This document shows, piece after piece, positions 37,501-46,612 of a stretch of 64,000 nt of DNA. The position numbers and the translations under genes were made by a program. How positions within the stretch are numbered: position 1 is the first letter of the stretch; every line of letters starts with the position of its first letter. The DNA lies in assembly GCA_013398175.1 (NCBI GenBank), contig VZRZ01002241.1, positions 1 through 64,000 on the forward strand, read 5' to 3'. This stretch comes from Climacteris rufus (lineage: Eukaryota; Chordata; Aves; Passeriformes; Climacteridae). Below the pieces are notes generated by a model, which saw nothing but the letters and a program-made list of their open reading frames with translations, was not told the DNA's origin and did no database searches.

Positions 37501-40500
37501 GTTCTGTTTAATGAAAAGATTTGTTCCCTGACCATCTTGCCTTACTGAAAAAGTATGTTTCTAAATAGACTAGAGAGAAAAAAGCCACTAAATCACAGTA
37601 ACAAAATATTCAGTGTGTAGAAAAAACAGCAAAAGGTTTACGGGGAAAATGGTCTTCTGTGCTTTCGAGTAATTAATAACTTGTCTTGTGGGGTAAGTTT
37701 TCAGAAAGTTTCAGTATTTGAATCTGGTGTGTACAAACATGTTCAGTGCCTAATTAGGGGTCTTTTTAGGGGAGGGAGGGTCTGAGATCTAGGTGTACTT
37801 CACAGCGTGCTTCTCACCAAGTTGTTTCAATAATCCAGCCAAGTGTAGAGGCTGGAAAAAATTTTCAGACAGTTTAGATAACTCACAGCATCCTAAAGAA
37901 TATAGATACAATGGTACTGTCATAGCTCTGACTTGCAATCTTTCATTCTTTACTGTGTCATTCTATGTTAATTCTTTTCTATATATTTGCTTGCTTTCAA
38001 AGCTGCTGCAAATTGGTTTTAAAAAAGAGTAATAGTCATACTTTGGGAGAAGCAAGAGGGAAGTATTTGAAATTATTCAGAGACATGGCAGCACATATTT
38101 AATTCTGAATACTGTCAAAAGATGCCAATCAAATGTAGATATGATACCTTTAAAAAAGGGGATCCTTAGCTGGTTTAAATGGTAGGATTTACAGTGGTGC
38201 TGCTTGGATCTTTAGCATTAGAGAGTTAATGCCTTGCTTTGAGAATCGAGTTTTATTTTTAAGTACAAACAAAAAGCTTTTATCGAAGAGTGGCTGAGTA
38301 ATATAAATTGCTGACTATAGGCTAATTAGAGTATGTTATTCATGCTCTGACAGTAATCACTGCTTATCCTGCTCAGAAGTGTTGGCCCTGCTGTGGGAGG
38401 TGTATATTGAGCATATTTTATTATCTTTTGTCAACTTCATTAAAAGGTTATGTGATTACTATTCATGATAATTACCATAGACATAATCACTGAAAATTCT
38501 TAGTAGATATTTCAGTAATTGTAGCTTTTTTTATAGTTGAATGGTGCAATAACTAATTAGTTTGTATAGATCTAAAGACTTTATCACCATATTTCTATTA
38601 CCTGACAAGTATATGGTGGCTTTCTTTAATGAATTGATTTTCCTTATGTAAGAATAATTTGGAATTGTTTAATTTAAAAATGTTTCATTTAAAAAATTAA
38701 ATTAAATTTAAAATGACGTGGTTTTGAGCAATATAGATTGTTCTGGTATGGTGAATAGACCTGTGATAGACCATCATGTTTTCCTTTGATCTTTTCAAAT
38801 TTGTTTTGTTTTAACATTCCACTTAGTAGCAGTAGAAATTATAATGGTGCATTGAAAAGTGTGCTTATTTGTGTTTGTTGAAATCTTGAGATTCAGGTAG
38901 AGATGAAAGAGATTTCTGTAGTTCTCATGGATTAATTTGGAGCTGATCTGCAAAGACAAGGAAAGTAGCTGCAGGTGGCAAATGTGGAGATGTTTGGAGC
39001 AACTGCATTGAAGACTTCTTTGTTTGTACAACGGTTTTATATAAAAGTGAACTTACAAGGTGGACAACTGCATGAGTAGGAAAGGAAGTACAAATCCCAA
39101 GCATTCTGTTGGCCTGACCTTAGTTTGGGTGAAGGTCATGGAGTGAATCATCTTGAGTGAAGTCACACAGCACATACAGAATAACCAGGGGAATCAGGCC
39201 CCATCAGCATGGGTTTAGGAAAGGCAGTCCTGCTTGAACAACCTCATCTCCTTCTATGACAGGGTGACCTGTTTTGTGCATGAGGAAAAGGCTATGATTA
39301 TTGTTTACCTGGACTTTAATAAAGCCTTTAATGCTGTTTCCCACAGCATTCTCTTGGGGGAACTGTCTGTTCATGGCTTGCACAGGTGCACTGTTCCAGA
39401 AAACCATCTGAATGGCTGAGCCAACAAAGTGGTGGTGAATGGAGTTAAGCCCAGTTGGCTGCTGGTTGCCAGTGGTGTTCCCCAGGGCTCAGTATTTGGG
39501 CTACTCCTGTTTTATGTCTTTCTCGATGATCTGGATGAGGTGATTGAGTGCACCCTCAATCAGGTTGCAGATGGCACTAAGGTGTGTGGGAGTGTTGATC
39601 TGTTGGAGAGTAGGAGGCCTCTGCAGAGGGATCTGGACAGGCTGGATCAATGGGCTGAGGCCAATGGCATGAGGTTCAATAAGGTGAAGTGGGGTCCTGC
39701 CGTTGGGTCACAACAACCCCAGGAAGCACCACAGCCCGGGGGAAGAGGGGCTGGAAAGTGGCCTGGTGGAAAAGGACCTAGGGGTGCTGGTTGACAGCAG
39801 CTGAACATGAGCCAACAGTGTGCCCAGGTAGCCAAGAAGGCCAATGGCATCCTGGCCTGTATCAGGAATAGTGTGGCCAGTAGGACCAGGGAAGTCAGCC
39901 TTCCCCTGTACTTGGCACTGGTGAAGCCGCATCTTGAATGCTGTGTCCAGTTCTGGGCCCCTCACTTCAGAAAGGACATTGAGATGCTGAGTGAGTGGAT
40001 GGAGTGAGTCCAGAGAAGGGCAGTGGAGCTGGGGAAGTGTCTGGACCACAAGGCTGAGGGAGGAGCGGCTGAGGGAGCTGCGGTTGTTTAACCTGGAAAA
40101 AAGGAGGCTCGGGGGTGATCTTCTCACTCTCTGCAACTACCTGAAGGGAGGTTGTAGCCAGGTTGGGGTTAGTCTTCTCCCAGGTAACAAGTGACAGGAC
40201 AAGAGGCAATGACTTCAAGTTGCTGCAGGGGAGGTTTAGATTGGATATTAGGAAAAATATCTTAATGGAAAGGGTTGTCAAGCATTGGAAGAAGCTGTCC
40301 AGGGAAGTGATTGAGTCACTATCCCTAGAGATATTTAAATGACCTATAGATGTGGCACTTCAGAGGTACATGGTTCAGTGCTGGCTTGGCAGTGCTGGGT
40401 TAACATTGGACTTGATGATCTTAAGGTCTTTTCTAACCTAAGTGTTTCTATATCCAGTTCTCTCCCTGTCACTAATGCCTTTTCAAACATCTTCTGTGCT

Positions 40501-41034
40501 GATGTCCATGAAGTGGGTGGTTTCTAGTTGCAACAAATTTTGCTCTAGTTCTCTCCTGAAGGCTACTGGCCTGCCTGTCCATCTGCATGCCATCCTCTGG
40601 AGGGGATTTTAGCTTGAATCTGCCTACTTGTACCATGGGAAAGGAGTACCTGTCCTGGTATGGCTGAGGGATCAGTCTGTAGCAGTAGACTTTGTAGGAT
40701 TGAAGCACTTTATGAAACTATTTGAAGGTAGACCGTTATTTGAAGTGGCTGTCCCTGACTTTCATTTCATCTTATACTGTAGATAAGAATTTTGTGGGAG
40801 AAGTATTGTATTGTATTGTATGGCAACTTATTGCAGGAGCATCAATCGTCTTCTAAGTGCTTAAGTATTAAACTTCACAAAGAATCGAACAAATACTTAG
40901 TACTTCTCTGAGAATGCCTTATCAAGGACTGTAGAAGAGATGTGCTGTTTTTCAATATTTGTTTTCTTTCATAGGTACAAGAACTGACCAAAGAGTGGAC
41001 TAACAAGTGGAATGAAACTCAAGATATTCTGAAA
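1504..41034 (+). CDS. KIF16B: KIF16B, kinesin-3 motor (5' part, 12 spliced exons; 3' end outside window)
   Basis: Twelve exons with GT/AG borders join in one frame into 434 codons (1302 nt) with no stop. Motor landmarks by residue: VAVRVRP near 6-12, P-loop GQTGSGKS 102-109, EIYNERVRDLL 152-162, switch I NDVSSRSH 217-224, switch II DLAGSER 252-258, YRDS 310-313, neck linker about 353-365, neck helix about 369-388, then coiled coil about 403-434. The protein matches mammalian KIF16B as I remember it, nearly residue for residue, including the segment after the neck (SPTALSMEEKLQQNEARVQ), which separates it from KIF1, KIF13 and KIF14. Family knowledge: KIF16B is a plus-end-directed microtubule motor that moves early endosomes by binding PI3P through a C-terminal PX domain, and affects receptor recycling. 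The FHA, stalk and PX exons are not in this window. The start is the first in-frame ATG after an in-frame TGA at 1498-1500. Confidence 0.96.
2980..3056 (-). mobile_element. CR1 LINE 3'-end fragment
   Basis: The plus strand reads AGAATCATTAGGGTTGGAAG followed by GGAGATCATCTAGTCCAGC and a GGCAGGGGCA motif. This is the reverse complement of the CR1 3' end, so the element is antisense to KIF16B. It is short and diverged. Confidence 0.75.
4466..5282 (-). mobile_element. Solo LTR of an endogenous retrovirus (ERVL-like)
   Basis: An 817-bp element starts TGTCTTGG and ends CCAAGACA, a perfect 8-bp inverted repeat with TG...CA ends. Flanks are GTCAA (4461-4465) and GTCAG (5283-5287), a 5-bp target duplication with one change. 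TTTATT at 4589-4594 is an AATAAA signal on the minus strand, suggesting minus orientation. No gag, pol or env remnant is seen, so it is a solo LTR. Confidence 0.8.
6639..6684 (+). repeat. 23-bp imperfect tandem duplication
   Basis: ATCAGTGTATCACTGGAAAG is followed by a second copy with one change (ATTACTGG). Confidence 0.8.
8221..8236 (+). repeat. Poly(A) run, 16 nt
   Basis: Sixteen consecutive A in intron 1, with no retropseudogene recognised upstream. Confidence 0.9.
17301..17340. repeat. A/T-rich low-complexity tract
   Basis: Repeated AAATAAA/AAATTAAA-like words over 40 bp, about 120 bp before the exon 2 acceptor. Confidence 0.8.
17459..17528 (+). CDS. KIF16B: KIF16B exon 2
   Basis: Encodes residues 16-39 (R, then EKDLNAKFIISMEKNKTT...NLK). 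The acceptor follows a long T/G pyrimidine-rich tract ending TTTTCAG. Donor GTGAGT is at 17529. It joins exon 1 in phase 2 and ends in phase 0. It continues the N-terminal beta-sheet of the kinesin head. Confidence 0.95.
17529..18549 (+). other. KIF16B: KIF16B intron 2 (1,021 bp)
   Basis: GTGAGT...AATAG borders. AT-rich, with no repeat or RNA gene recognised. Confidence 0.9.
18550..18663 (+). CDS. KIF16B: KIF16B exon 3
   Basis: Encodes residues 40-77 (VPEGATGDTGRERTKTFTYD...CQEM), phase 0 at both ends. Acceptor TTTTTTAATAG, donor GTATGA at 18664. The FTYD motif and following acidic/serine stretch are the usual kinesin-3 region before the P-loop. Confidence 0.95.
19071..19188. repeat. T-rich low-complexity tract
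   Basis: Several T runs, one of 17, separated by short GTG/GTTT words. Could derive from a degraded A-rich tail on the minus strand, but no attached element is recognised. Confidence 0.8.
19311..19351 (+). repeat. Short tandem duplication (24-bp offset)
   Basis: CTATAGGCTATTATTCA occurs at 19311 and again at 19335. Confidence 0.8.
22705..22821 (+). CDS. KIF16B: KIF16B exon 4 (P-loop exon)
   Basis: Encodes residues 78-116. It contains the nucleotide-binding P-loop GQTGSGKS (102-109) after FEGYNACVFAY and ends in YTMMGNA, phase 0 at both ends. Acceptor is T-rich ending TTTTTAG; donor GTATGT is at 22822. A CR1 repeat begins about 12 bp after the exon end. Confidence 0.96.
22822..27773 (+). other. 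KIF16B: KIF16B intron 4 (~5.0 kb)
   Basis: Begins with donor GTATGT and runs at once into an antisense CR1 (22834-23820). The remaining ~3.9 kb is unique-looking. A minus-strand open frame at 26154-26597 has no recognisable domain. Ends with acceptor TTATTGCAG. Confidence 0.85.
22834..23820 (-). mobile_element. CR1 LINE, ~1 kb 3' part, antisense, diverged
   Basis: The plus strand opens with ACCATAGAGTACCAGGTTGG, the reversed CR1 3' end, and continues through reversed 3'-UTR and reverse-transcriptase sequence. Around 23227-23451 the minus strand still reads IPLYSALVRPHLEYCIQFWS and VERVQRRATRM, the CR1 ORF2 C-terminal signature. Frames are broken elsewhere. The element starts only about 12 bp from the end of exon 4. 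The 5' limit near 23820 is approximate. Confidence 0.9.
27774..27871 (+). CDS. KIF16B: KIF16B exon 5
   Basis: Encodes residues 117-148 plus two bases of Ser149 (GDAGLIPRICEGLFSKI...FRTEV). Acceptor TTGTTATTGCAG, donor GTAAGT at 27872. GLIPR is a kinesin-wide motif in the helix after the P-loop. Confidence 0.95.
27872..28383 (+). other. KIF16B: KIF16B intron 5 (512 bp)
   Basis: GTAAGT...TTTCAG. T-rich; nothing else recognised. Confidence 0.9.
28384..28493 (+). CDS. KIF16B: KIF16B exon 6
   Basis: Encodes the last base of Ser149, residues 150-185 and the first base of Asp186. It includes YLEIYNERVRDLL, a conserved kinesin motif, followed by the basic RRKSSK loop and REHPKEGPYVE. Acceptor TTTCTTTCAG, donor GTAAAA at 28494. 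Confidence 0.95.
28494..29099 (+). other. KIF16B: KIF16B intron 6 (606 bp)
   Basis: GTAAAA...TTCAG. No repeat or RNA gene recognised. Confidence 0.9.
29100..29242 (+). CDS. KIF16B: KIF16B exon 7 (switch I)
   Basis: Encodes residues 186-233. It holds NRTTAATGMN followed by switch I NDVSSRSH (217-224), which senses the ATP gamma-phosphate. Acceptor TGCTTTTCTTCAG, donor GTAACA at 29243. Ends in phase 0. Confidence 0.95.
29243..30099 (+). other. KIF16B: KIF16B intron 7 (857 bp)
   Basis: GTAACA...TGTAG. No repeat or RNA gene recognised. Confidence 0.9.
30100..30268 (+). CDS. KIF16B: KIF16B exon 8 (switch II)
   Basis: Encodes residues 234-289 plus one base of Ala290. It holds HLVDLAGSERA with switch II DLAGSER (252-258), then the relay helix region LKEGGNINKSLVTLGNVISAL that contacts microtubules. 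Acceptor TTTTCTGTAG, donor GTAAGT at 30269. Confidence 0.96.
30426..30557 (+). CDS. KIF16B: KIF16B exon 9 (loop 12)
   Basis: Encodes residues 290-333 plus one base of Thr334. Loop 12 reads NPLSKKKQ (Lys 302-304), a short relative of the kinesin-3 K-loop that aids microtubule binding. It is followed by VPYRDSVLTWLLKDSLGGNSKT. Acceptor ends CTCATCACAG; donor GTAAGT at 30558. Confidence 0.95.
31118..31287 (-). mobile_element. CR1 LINE, 3' half of an LTR-interrupted copy
   Basis: The plus strand reads the reversed CR1 3' end: ATCATAGAATGGTTGGAG, then GGGACCTTAAAGAT, GCCATGGGCAGGGACAT and TCTCTGGGCAACCTGTT. It stops abruptly at the CTGTT target site (31283-31287), where an LTR begins. The same element resumes at 32066. 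Confidence 0.92.
31288..32065. mobile_element. Solo LTR (778 bp) inserted into a CR1
   Basis: TG...CA ends and exact 5-bp duplications CTGTT on both sides (31283-31287 and 32066-32070). The CR1 sequence is continuous when it is removed. An internal direct repeat of about 110 bp is visible: ATACATCACCAG near 31481 and 31587, and AAGGACTGGAGAACCA near 31551 and 31664, as in many LTR U3 regions. AATAAA occurs near 31944 on the plus strand and near 31968 on the minus strand, so orientation is unsettled. No internal retroviral genes. Confidence 0.82.
32066..32408 (-). mobile_element. CR1 LINE, 5' half of the LTR-interrupted copy
   Basis: Continues from 31287 with TTTCAGTGTCTCCACCT and CTAATATTTAATCTAAATCT, then jumps (internal deletion near 32163) into reverse-transcriptase C-terminal sequence. 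The minus strand at 32147-32362 reads NKSKCNVLHLGQGNP and LDMSQQSVLTAQKAGCILG, typical CR1 ORF2 words. Confidence 0.9.
32761..32791. repeat. T-rich run
   Basis: Two T runs (15 and 14 or more) separated by AA. Confidence 0.9.
34118..34293 (+). CDS. KIF16B: KIF16B exon 10 (end of motor head, neck)
   Basis: Encodes residues 334-392. It contains SPADVNYGETLSTLRYANRAK, the last alpha-helix of the head, the neck linker NIINKPTIN and the neck helix VKLIRELRAEIARLKALLAQ. Acceptor CATTTTCTTAG. The donor is GTTAGC at 34294, weaker than the others, but the exon joins exon 11 in phase 0. Confidence 0.95.
34294..37191 (+). other. KIF16B: KIF16B intron 10 (~2.9 kb)
   Basis: Donor GTTAGC. Contains a GC-rich LTR-like element (35268-36278) in otherwise AT-rich sequence. 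No extra exon recognised. Confidence 0.87.
35268..36278 (-). mobile_element. GC-rich LTR-like element, ~1 kb (ERVL-like)
   Basis: Flanked by exact GTTAC copies (35263-35267 and 36279-36283). The right end is CCAAGACA, identical to the right end of the LTR at 4466-5282. The left end (CATTCTGGTTTAG) looks like a decayed TGTCTTGGTTT. About 35455-36200 is CpG-rich, in contrast with the surrounding intron. Open frames of 145 and 162 codons on the minus strand are low-complexity Pro/Arg/Ser sequence without a known domain and are taken as by-products of GC content. Orientation is inferred from the sister LTR. Confidence 0.65.
37192..37257 (+). CDS. KIF16B: KIF16B exon 11 (post-neck linker)
   Basis: Encodes residues 393-414 (IALLDSPTALSMEEKL...EAR), phase 0 at both ends. 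Acceptor TATGATTTTAG, donor GTGAGT at 37258. This segment is specific to KIF16B and begins the coiled coil after the neck. Confidence 0.94.
37258..40974 (+). other. KIF16B: KIF16B intron 11 (~3.7 kb)
   Basis: GTGAGT...TCATAG. Contains a sense CR1 (39095-40455) in its 3' half. The 5' half is AT-rich and unique. Confidence 0.87.
39095..40455 (+). mobile_element. CR1 LINE, ~1.36 kb 3' part, sense, inactive
   Basis: The plus strand encodes broken CR1 ORF2: LISFYDRVTCFV and VYLDFNKAFNAVSHSILL (39234-39419), VVNGVKPSW, GVPQGSVFG and LDQWAEANGMRFNKVK (39429-39680), then MSQQCAQVAKKANGILACI and PLYLALVKPHLECCVQFWAPH (39807-39990). The catalytic Phe-Ala-Asp-Asp box has become QVADGTK, and stops and frameshifts interrupt it. 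The 3' UTR follows and ends near TCTATAT at 40455. It is 5'-truncated, as is usual for CR1; the start is approximate. Confidence 0.93.
40975..41034 (+). CDS. KIF16B: KIF16B exon 12 (coiled coil), last exon in window
   Basis: Encodes residues 415-434 (VQELTKEWTNKWNETQDILK), phase 0 at both ends. Acceptor TTTTCTTTCATAG, donor GTAAGG at 41035. The next expected exon starts the FHA region and was not found downstream. Confidence 0.94.
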
Positions 41035-44000
41035 GTAAGGCAAAAAAAAAATTTTTTCCTCTTGTCATTTGACCTAGCCTTAGTATTTTTCCTTAAAAAA
41101 AAAGTTATTTTTCTAAGTCATCTACTTTGGCTCAACTCTTTCTGTTATCCACCATAGTGACCCCACAGTGCTGAACAGCTTCTCTCTAACAAATCTTTAA
41201 ATTGCTGAATGTTTTTATTGAGTTGCAAATTAAGAAAGCCTGGGCCATGGACAAGTGGATCCTTCATATCCTTGGTATTTGTGTAGTATCAACAAGATCT
41301 GTGAATAATCACGTCTTACTTACATCTCAGTGGATATTGTGGATAGTGGATATGGATTTTCCATTGTTCTGGTGAGGATTTTATATTGGTATTTGGTGCA
41401 TGATTAAGGTGGTAGTCTGAGGTTATATTTTGATGGACCACTTTATAATTCCTTGCATGTGTACAAGCACATGTGTGCATGCACACACACATAAGGGAAT
41501 AATTCCCACAATTTGTTTCTCATCATGTTAACTAATGTTTTTGTTGCCAAATGTTTTAACTCTTCTCTTAAAATTTTTGAAAACAAAGCTTAAGCCTTCA
41601 TGATTTGCTGAACATAACTTGTTTGTAGTCCAATTCAAGTAAGCATTTAGGAGTAATTTTTAAATTCTCCTTACCACTGATCTGAAACTTGAATTTTCTT
41701 ATATCACTTGATTTCTTAAATTTTTTTCTGTAAGTTCACCACTATCTTTGGTGATTTCACTTCCACAGAAGTTGAATGGCTCTGTGCTTAAAAATAAAGT
41801 GCAAATAGCAGTGAGAACGGAGCAGGGTTGGTAACTTAGCAGATGACATGACAGAATGGACTGTTTAATGTCTGTCTAGATACTGAACTGGGAATTACCA
41901 TTTGTGTATTCATCAGAGATGTTTTGGGTATAACTTCATGTTATTTCTGTTTTATTTTTGTTATTTTGCAGCATCTTTGTTAATCCTCTCTTTATTCATG
42001 TCAGGATTGGGACGTTCATAGTCACATGGAGAATTTGTGAATTTTGGTCAATTGTGGAAGTGAACATTATGTTGCATATGGGAGGTTTTGAAACCTGTAT
42101 GTTGGAAATGCACTGATTTCTGCACAGAAATTATAGAATCTGAGGAGGTGTTAACTGAGCAATACATAGAAACAAGAGAAAGCTGCATTTGTTAAATAGT
42201 GTAATGTAAAGAACTTAAAGACAGAAGCTGTAATTTCTGATTTTCTAGTACTGGGTTATTTTTAGCTTAATTCGTACAGCTTCTGTGTGAACTGCATTCT
42301 CATAGGATGATATTTGAGTGTATGAACATAGCTTATATTCCACTTTTGGGTTAATGGCAGTTGATCAAACTTTCTTTGTCCCAAAACACCTGAAAATCTG
42401 CAAAAGATTTCTGTTTTACACTGTTTCACTGAAGGTATCCATGCTTTTAATGGCTTATTGGTTAATGATTCCTGAAATCACAAACAGCATATGAGTGGGA
42501 AAGGGCTTTATGGAAGGTTGCCAGTCTGATTCACTGGAAAGCAGATTTTAAGCTATGGAGAACAGTGGTGTTTATTGTAATGGATTCTCTGTTCATTCAC
42601 TGGGGATTTTGTTTTGTCATTAATGTACCCCCCCCCTTGCACACAGAGACCATACACATTGTTAATTTGTAGAAATAGACTGTCTTTGCACTCTGAGAAG
42701 TGAGACTGTCCTTGTATGTCTACCTCACTGAAACACACCTGAAGTCACTTTCCCCATGCCACAATTCCATAACTTTCAGGACATTCTCCATTAAGGTATT
42801 TAGAGCTTCATGTTTGTATTATGTTTAAAACCTTCTTTCCCTTGCCTCCCCCTGGGTTTGCCATCCTGAGATAGTTGCAGCTTTCCAATTCCTGCCCTGC
42901 AGCAGGATTGGAGAATTAAAACCCATTTGCTTTTCGGTTTCTAACACCCTTTGCTCCAAATCTTTTAAGCGTATGCCTGTGAGATTCAAGTGTGCTTGCT
43001 AGTAGCTGGGTGGGATTCCCTGTATGTAGTTATATGCTTTTTCATACCAAGTCCTAAATATGAAAGTTCACATGATTTTGAATTGTTCTCATAGGCTGAT
43101 GAGAAAATCTGTTTAAATCCAAAATAATTGAAAGGATTTTGCATAAGCCTGGTAAAATACAGTAAAAACCACAGGGCATGCTGGTGTCTTCTACTAGGTC
43201 AACAGATATTACTGGAAAAAGTTACCCGGCTTTCACTGAATATACTCCTTTCATCAGGAAAAATGCCTGACAAAGAAACAATATTTTGCAGGGAAGATGT
43301 TCCTTAAGGTTGTTCACTCTTGTCGGTTATTTTGAACCTTGTTTTAAATTAGACCAGCAGCATCTAAATGCTGCCTTGAAACTAATTCGTAGAGAATGGA
43401 AAATACTGTCCAACTAGAAAGTACCAAGGAACAGAAAATACCACGTGAAGACAAGTTTTCGATAAACAGTATTTGGCAGCTTAAAATTAAATTATTCTAG
43501 TTGGCACTGTGCCAAGTGTACAGGTGATATGCATCCCGGTATTCTTCTTTATTTCTGTTCATAGCTTTTATCCCCTTTGAGGTTTGTGTGTAGTTCACCT
43601 GAAGTTACATTTTTCCATCACAGTGTGCATCTTTAGGCTGACTATGTTGAACTAGCCTGTCTGTAAATGTTGTCAGTTCTGGATTTGGGGCAGGGTGCAG
43701 TGGCTGAATGCCACTATCAGCTATGAACATCTTGTATAATCCTTCATGCTGTTGTTGACAGGTTGGACATATCTTGGGCTGGGGATGGTAGTACTAATAG
43801 TGTGCTTTCTTTCTTTTCTGCTTTTGGAAGAAGCCTTTTTGCAGAGTGACTGTCTGGCTTCCTCTGGAGTTGGAATTCTTGTCGACTCACACCTAAAGCC
43901 CAAATCTTCCCATTTCCTGCATTCAAAGCGTAGGACACTGTGTACATCAGGGTTTTAATTTGTGCTGATTCTATATGAAGGATTCTTTATTGCACAGCAT

Positions 44001-45125
44001 GGCAGGTTCTTGGTGTTGTTGATCTTCCTGAAGTGCCAAGTGTTCATTCCAGTAGTGATGTCTGTTTTCATCCTTGACCTGCTTACTGTAATACAATGTA
44101 ATGCTCTAACCTTACTAGTTTAGTATTACAATCTGTTCCCTGTCCTAGCTTTTAATCAAAGCAAGGACATTTTAAAGCTTTATTAACTTAATAAATATAT
44201 GGAATTATGCTTCAGTATGGGGTAATACACTGCATAAGAACCCAGAATGATAGTGTTCGGTTTTAAGTCCACAGGCTTTGGGTTATTTCTTGAAATGTCA
44301 CCAAAGGGGATTGCACCTTACAGAGCAGTGTTGCTTTACATTGCTTCTCCGTCTTCAGGAGTCTTGCAGGCTCAGCACATAACTGTAGTATTTTGTTTTC
44401 ATCTCAAGCTCATTGAATCTTTCTGTGGATTTTTTTTTTTCCTTCTGTTAATGTTCTTCTGTACACATTCCCACAAAGAATAGGAGGGAAGAAATCCTGT
44501 TTGCTCTTTTCCTTAGTTTAGTCCTTTTTGTACTGTTATGCTATAGATCAGTCCTGGGGTCTGTAATTTCTTTGGATGCTTTCTAAGATGTTAGGGTAAC
44601 CTATCCAACTTTTGATTTTTCTCTTGCCTTGAGACTTTAATTGGTACAAAACTTCTTTTGATGTGGCTGCTGTATTTGACTGCATATGTTGTCATTCTCC
44701 TAGAGATCTTTTCTCTTTTACTGTCACCTTATTTTTGTCATCCTTTGTGCATGTTTCAATTTGTTTCTCTAACCTGTAGCAGCTTTTATATTAGTCTTTT
44801 TAAAATGTGCACTCCTTCATATAATTCTCTGCTGGTTTTTCTTCCAAACTGCCTTTTAAATTTCTTTTCCCTTTTTCTGTTTGTGTAGAAATTGGTTTGT
44901 CTTTTAGCTTTTGCCTTTTTGATGTATGTAATTTTTAGCTAATGTAAAGGTATTTAAATGCTCCTTTTTTATTTTTAGTTTGAAGTAGATTAGAGTTCCC
45001 TTTTATTTCCTTATCCCGTTGTTTGATTCTAGTCATGTCATTCGTTTTGTGTGTTGGTGGTCCACTGATGTCAAAGGATGCGAAAAGATCTATCTTCAGA
45101 GTCTATTAAAGGACAGGGTCTTTCT

Positions 45126-45142
45126 TGTGTGTGTGTGTGTGT
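45126..45142. repeat. (TG)n microsatellite, 17 bp
   Basis: Uninterrupted alternating T/G. Confidence 0.9.
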
Positions 45143-45149
45143 CTAATTC

Positions 45150-45193
45150 TTGTGATCAATAGTTTAACTACTTGTGATCAATAGTTTAACTAC
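45150..45193 (+). repeat. 22-bp perfect tandem duplication
   Basis: TTGTGATCAATAGTTTAACT plus AC occurs twice head to tail without mismatch, just after the TG microsatellite. Identity suggests a recent event. Confidence 0.9.
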
Positions 45194-46504
45194 TCACTGC
45201 TTCAACTGGCTTTGTCCTGTTGGATTTAGTGACATGACCTCACTTGCATAGATAATACTAATTCTGCTGCAGCACTTTACCACGTGGTGTGTAAATATGT
45301 TACTGAACACTGTTTATTGATGTTTTATTTGATTAGTATTTTTCCTTTTTGTGCCCTTTGGCTGCCTACTGCTTAATAGTACATATTTGTGCTTCAACAA
45401 TGGTTGTTCCTACTGGAGAAAGAAAACTATGAAAACTGCTTATCTTCAAGCAGTAGTATCTATTGTTTGTTTATATCATCCTCTCTTGGAAGATGAAATA
45501 CACTTAAATTGCCATGATAAATAAATACAGACTAATACCAAACAATTATTTTGATGGACATACTCATCTAAGCAGGGGAATTTTTCTTCTTTAGAAATCT
45601 TGGCTATATCCAGAAAAGACACTAGGAGAGCAAAACTCAAAGCAATTATGTTGCTCTTCACAAGGTGCAGATTAGGGTGGCAGAGGCAAATATATTTTTA
45701 TTTTAATAATTTGCTTTTCATAGTGGCTTGCATACCATTGTGAACTCTGTCAGGAGCAGTTTGTTGTGGTCTATATAAAAGCTGCCTTTGTCTACATTTG
45801 TTTGCATTTCCAGATAATCTTTAAATCACAGTTGTTGGATGGTATTTAAACACTGTCGTCTCAGTTCTTCTGCCTGAAAAGCTGATCATACCTCACCATT
45901 TTGCTGTTTGGTGCCTCTTTGTTGCTACCTGTTAACCATGACTGGCTTGTCTCCACTTCCTCTTCTCACTTGTGTTGTGTTCTGCCCCAGTATGTTGCCC
46001 TTTGATGAGCATTTGTTTTCATTCTTTCATGTCTTTTTTTAAACAAGCTCAGTACTCAGGTGAGAAGTGCTCTCAATTAGCACCTTCTGCTTTCACCTGA
46101 AATTCTAGTGTCTACTTCCACTTTTGATGGCTGTAAGGTAGAGAAGTTGTACAAGGTCTTGGGCTCCTGAAAAACAAACTGTAGAACTTCTAAAAAGTAC
46201 TTATTTCATCACCGGTAGCGATGATAATAGTGCATTAGCCATGGCATGTGATTCTTGCCCAAAAAGGACTACTTGTGGCACTTCCCCATTCAATGCCTTT
46301 GGTAACCAAGAAAATCTTGTGGGTTTTGTGCCTATTCCATAATAAGATTATTAGAACTTTGGAAACCTAATGCATAATGCTGTCCCAGATCACTAATGAA
46401 TGGCTGGGTTTTTTTAAATTATTATTTTCATAATTTAGAAATATATAAATAATATGAAATTATGCAACAAACAAAAAAATACATCTTGACATTTGTAATT
46501 ATTT

Positions 46505-46612
46505 GTGAGTAACCTGGTCCAGTAAGTAGAAGGTGTCCGTGCCCATGGCAGGGGGGTTGGAATGAGATGAGCTTTTAAGGTCCTTTCCAATCCAAACCAT
46601 TCTATGATTTTA
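46505..46612 (+). mobile_element. CR1 LINE 3'-end fragment
   Basis: Reads TAACCTGGTCCAGTAAGTAG, GTGCCCATGGCAGGGGGG, TTTAAGGTCCTTTCCAA and CCATTCTATGATTTTA, the sense CR1 3' end with one full ATTCTATGAT terminal word. Confidence 0.92.
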
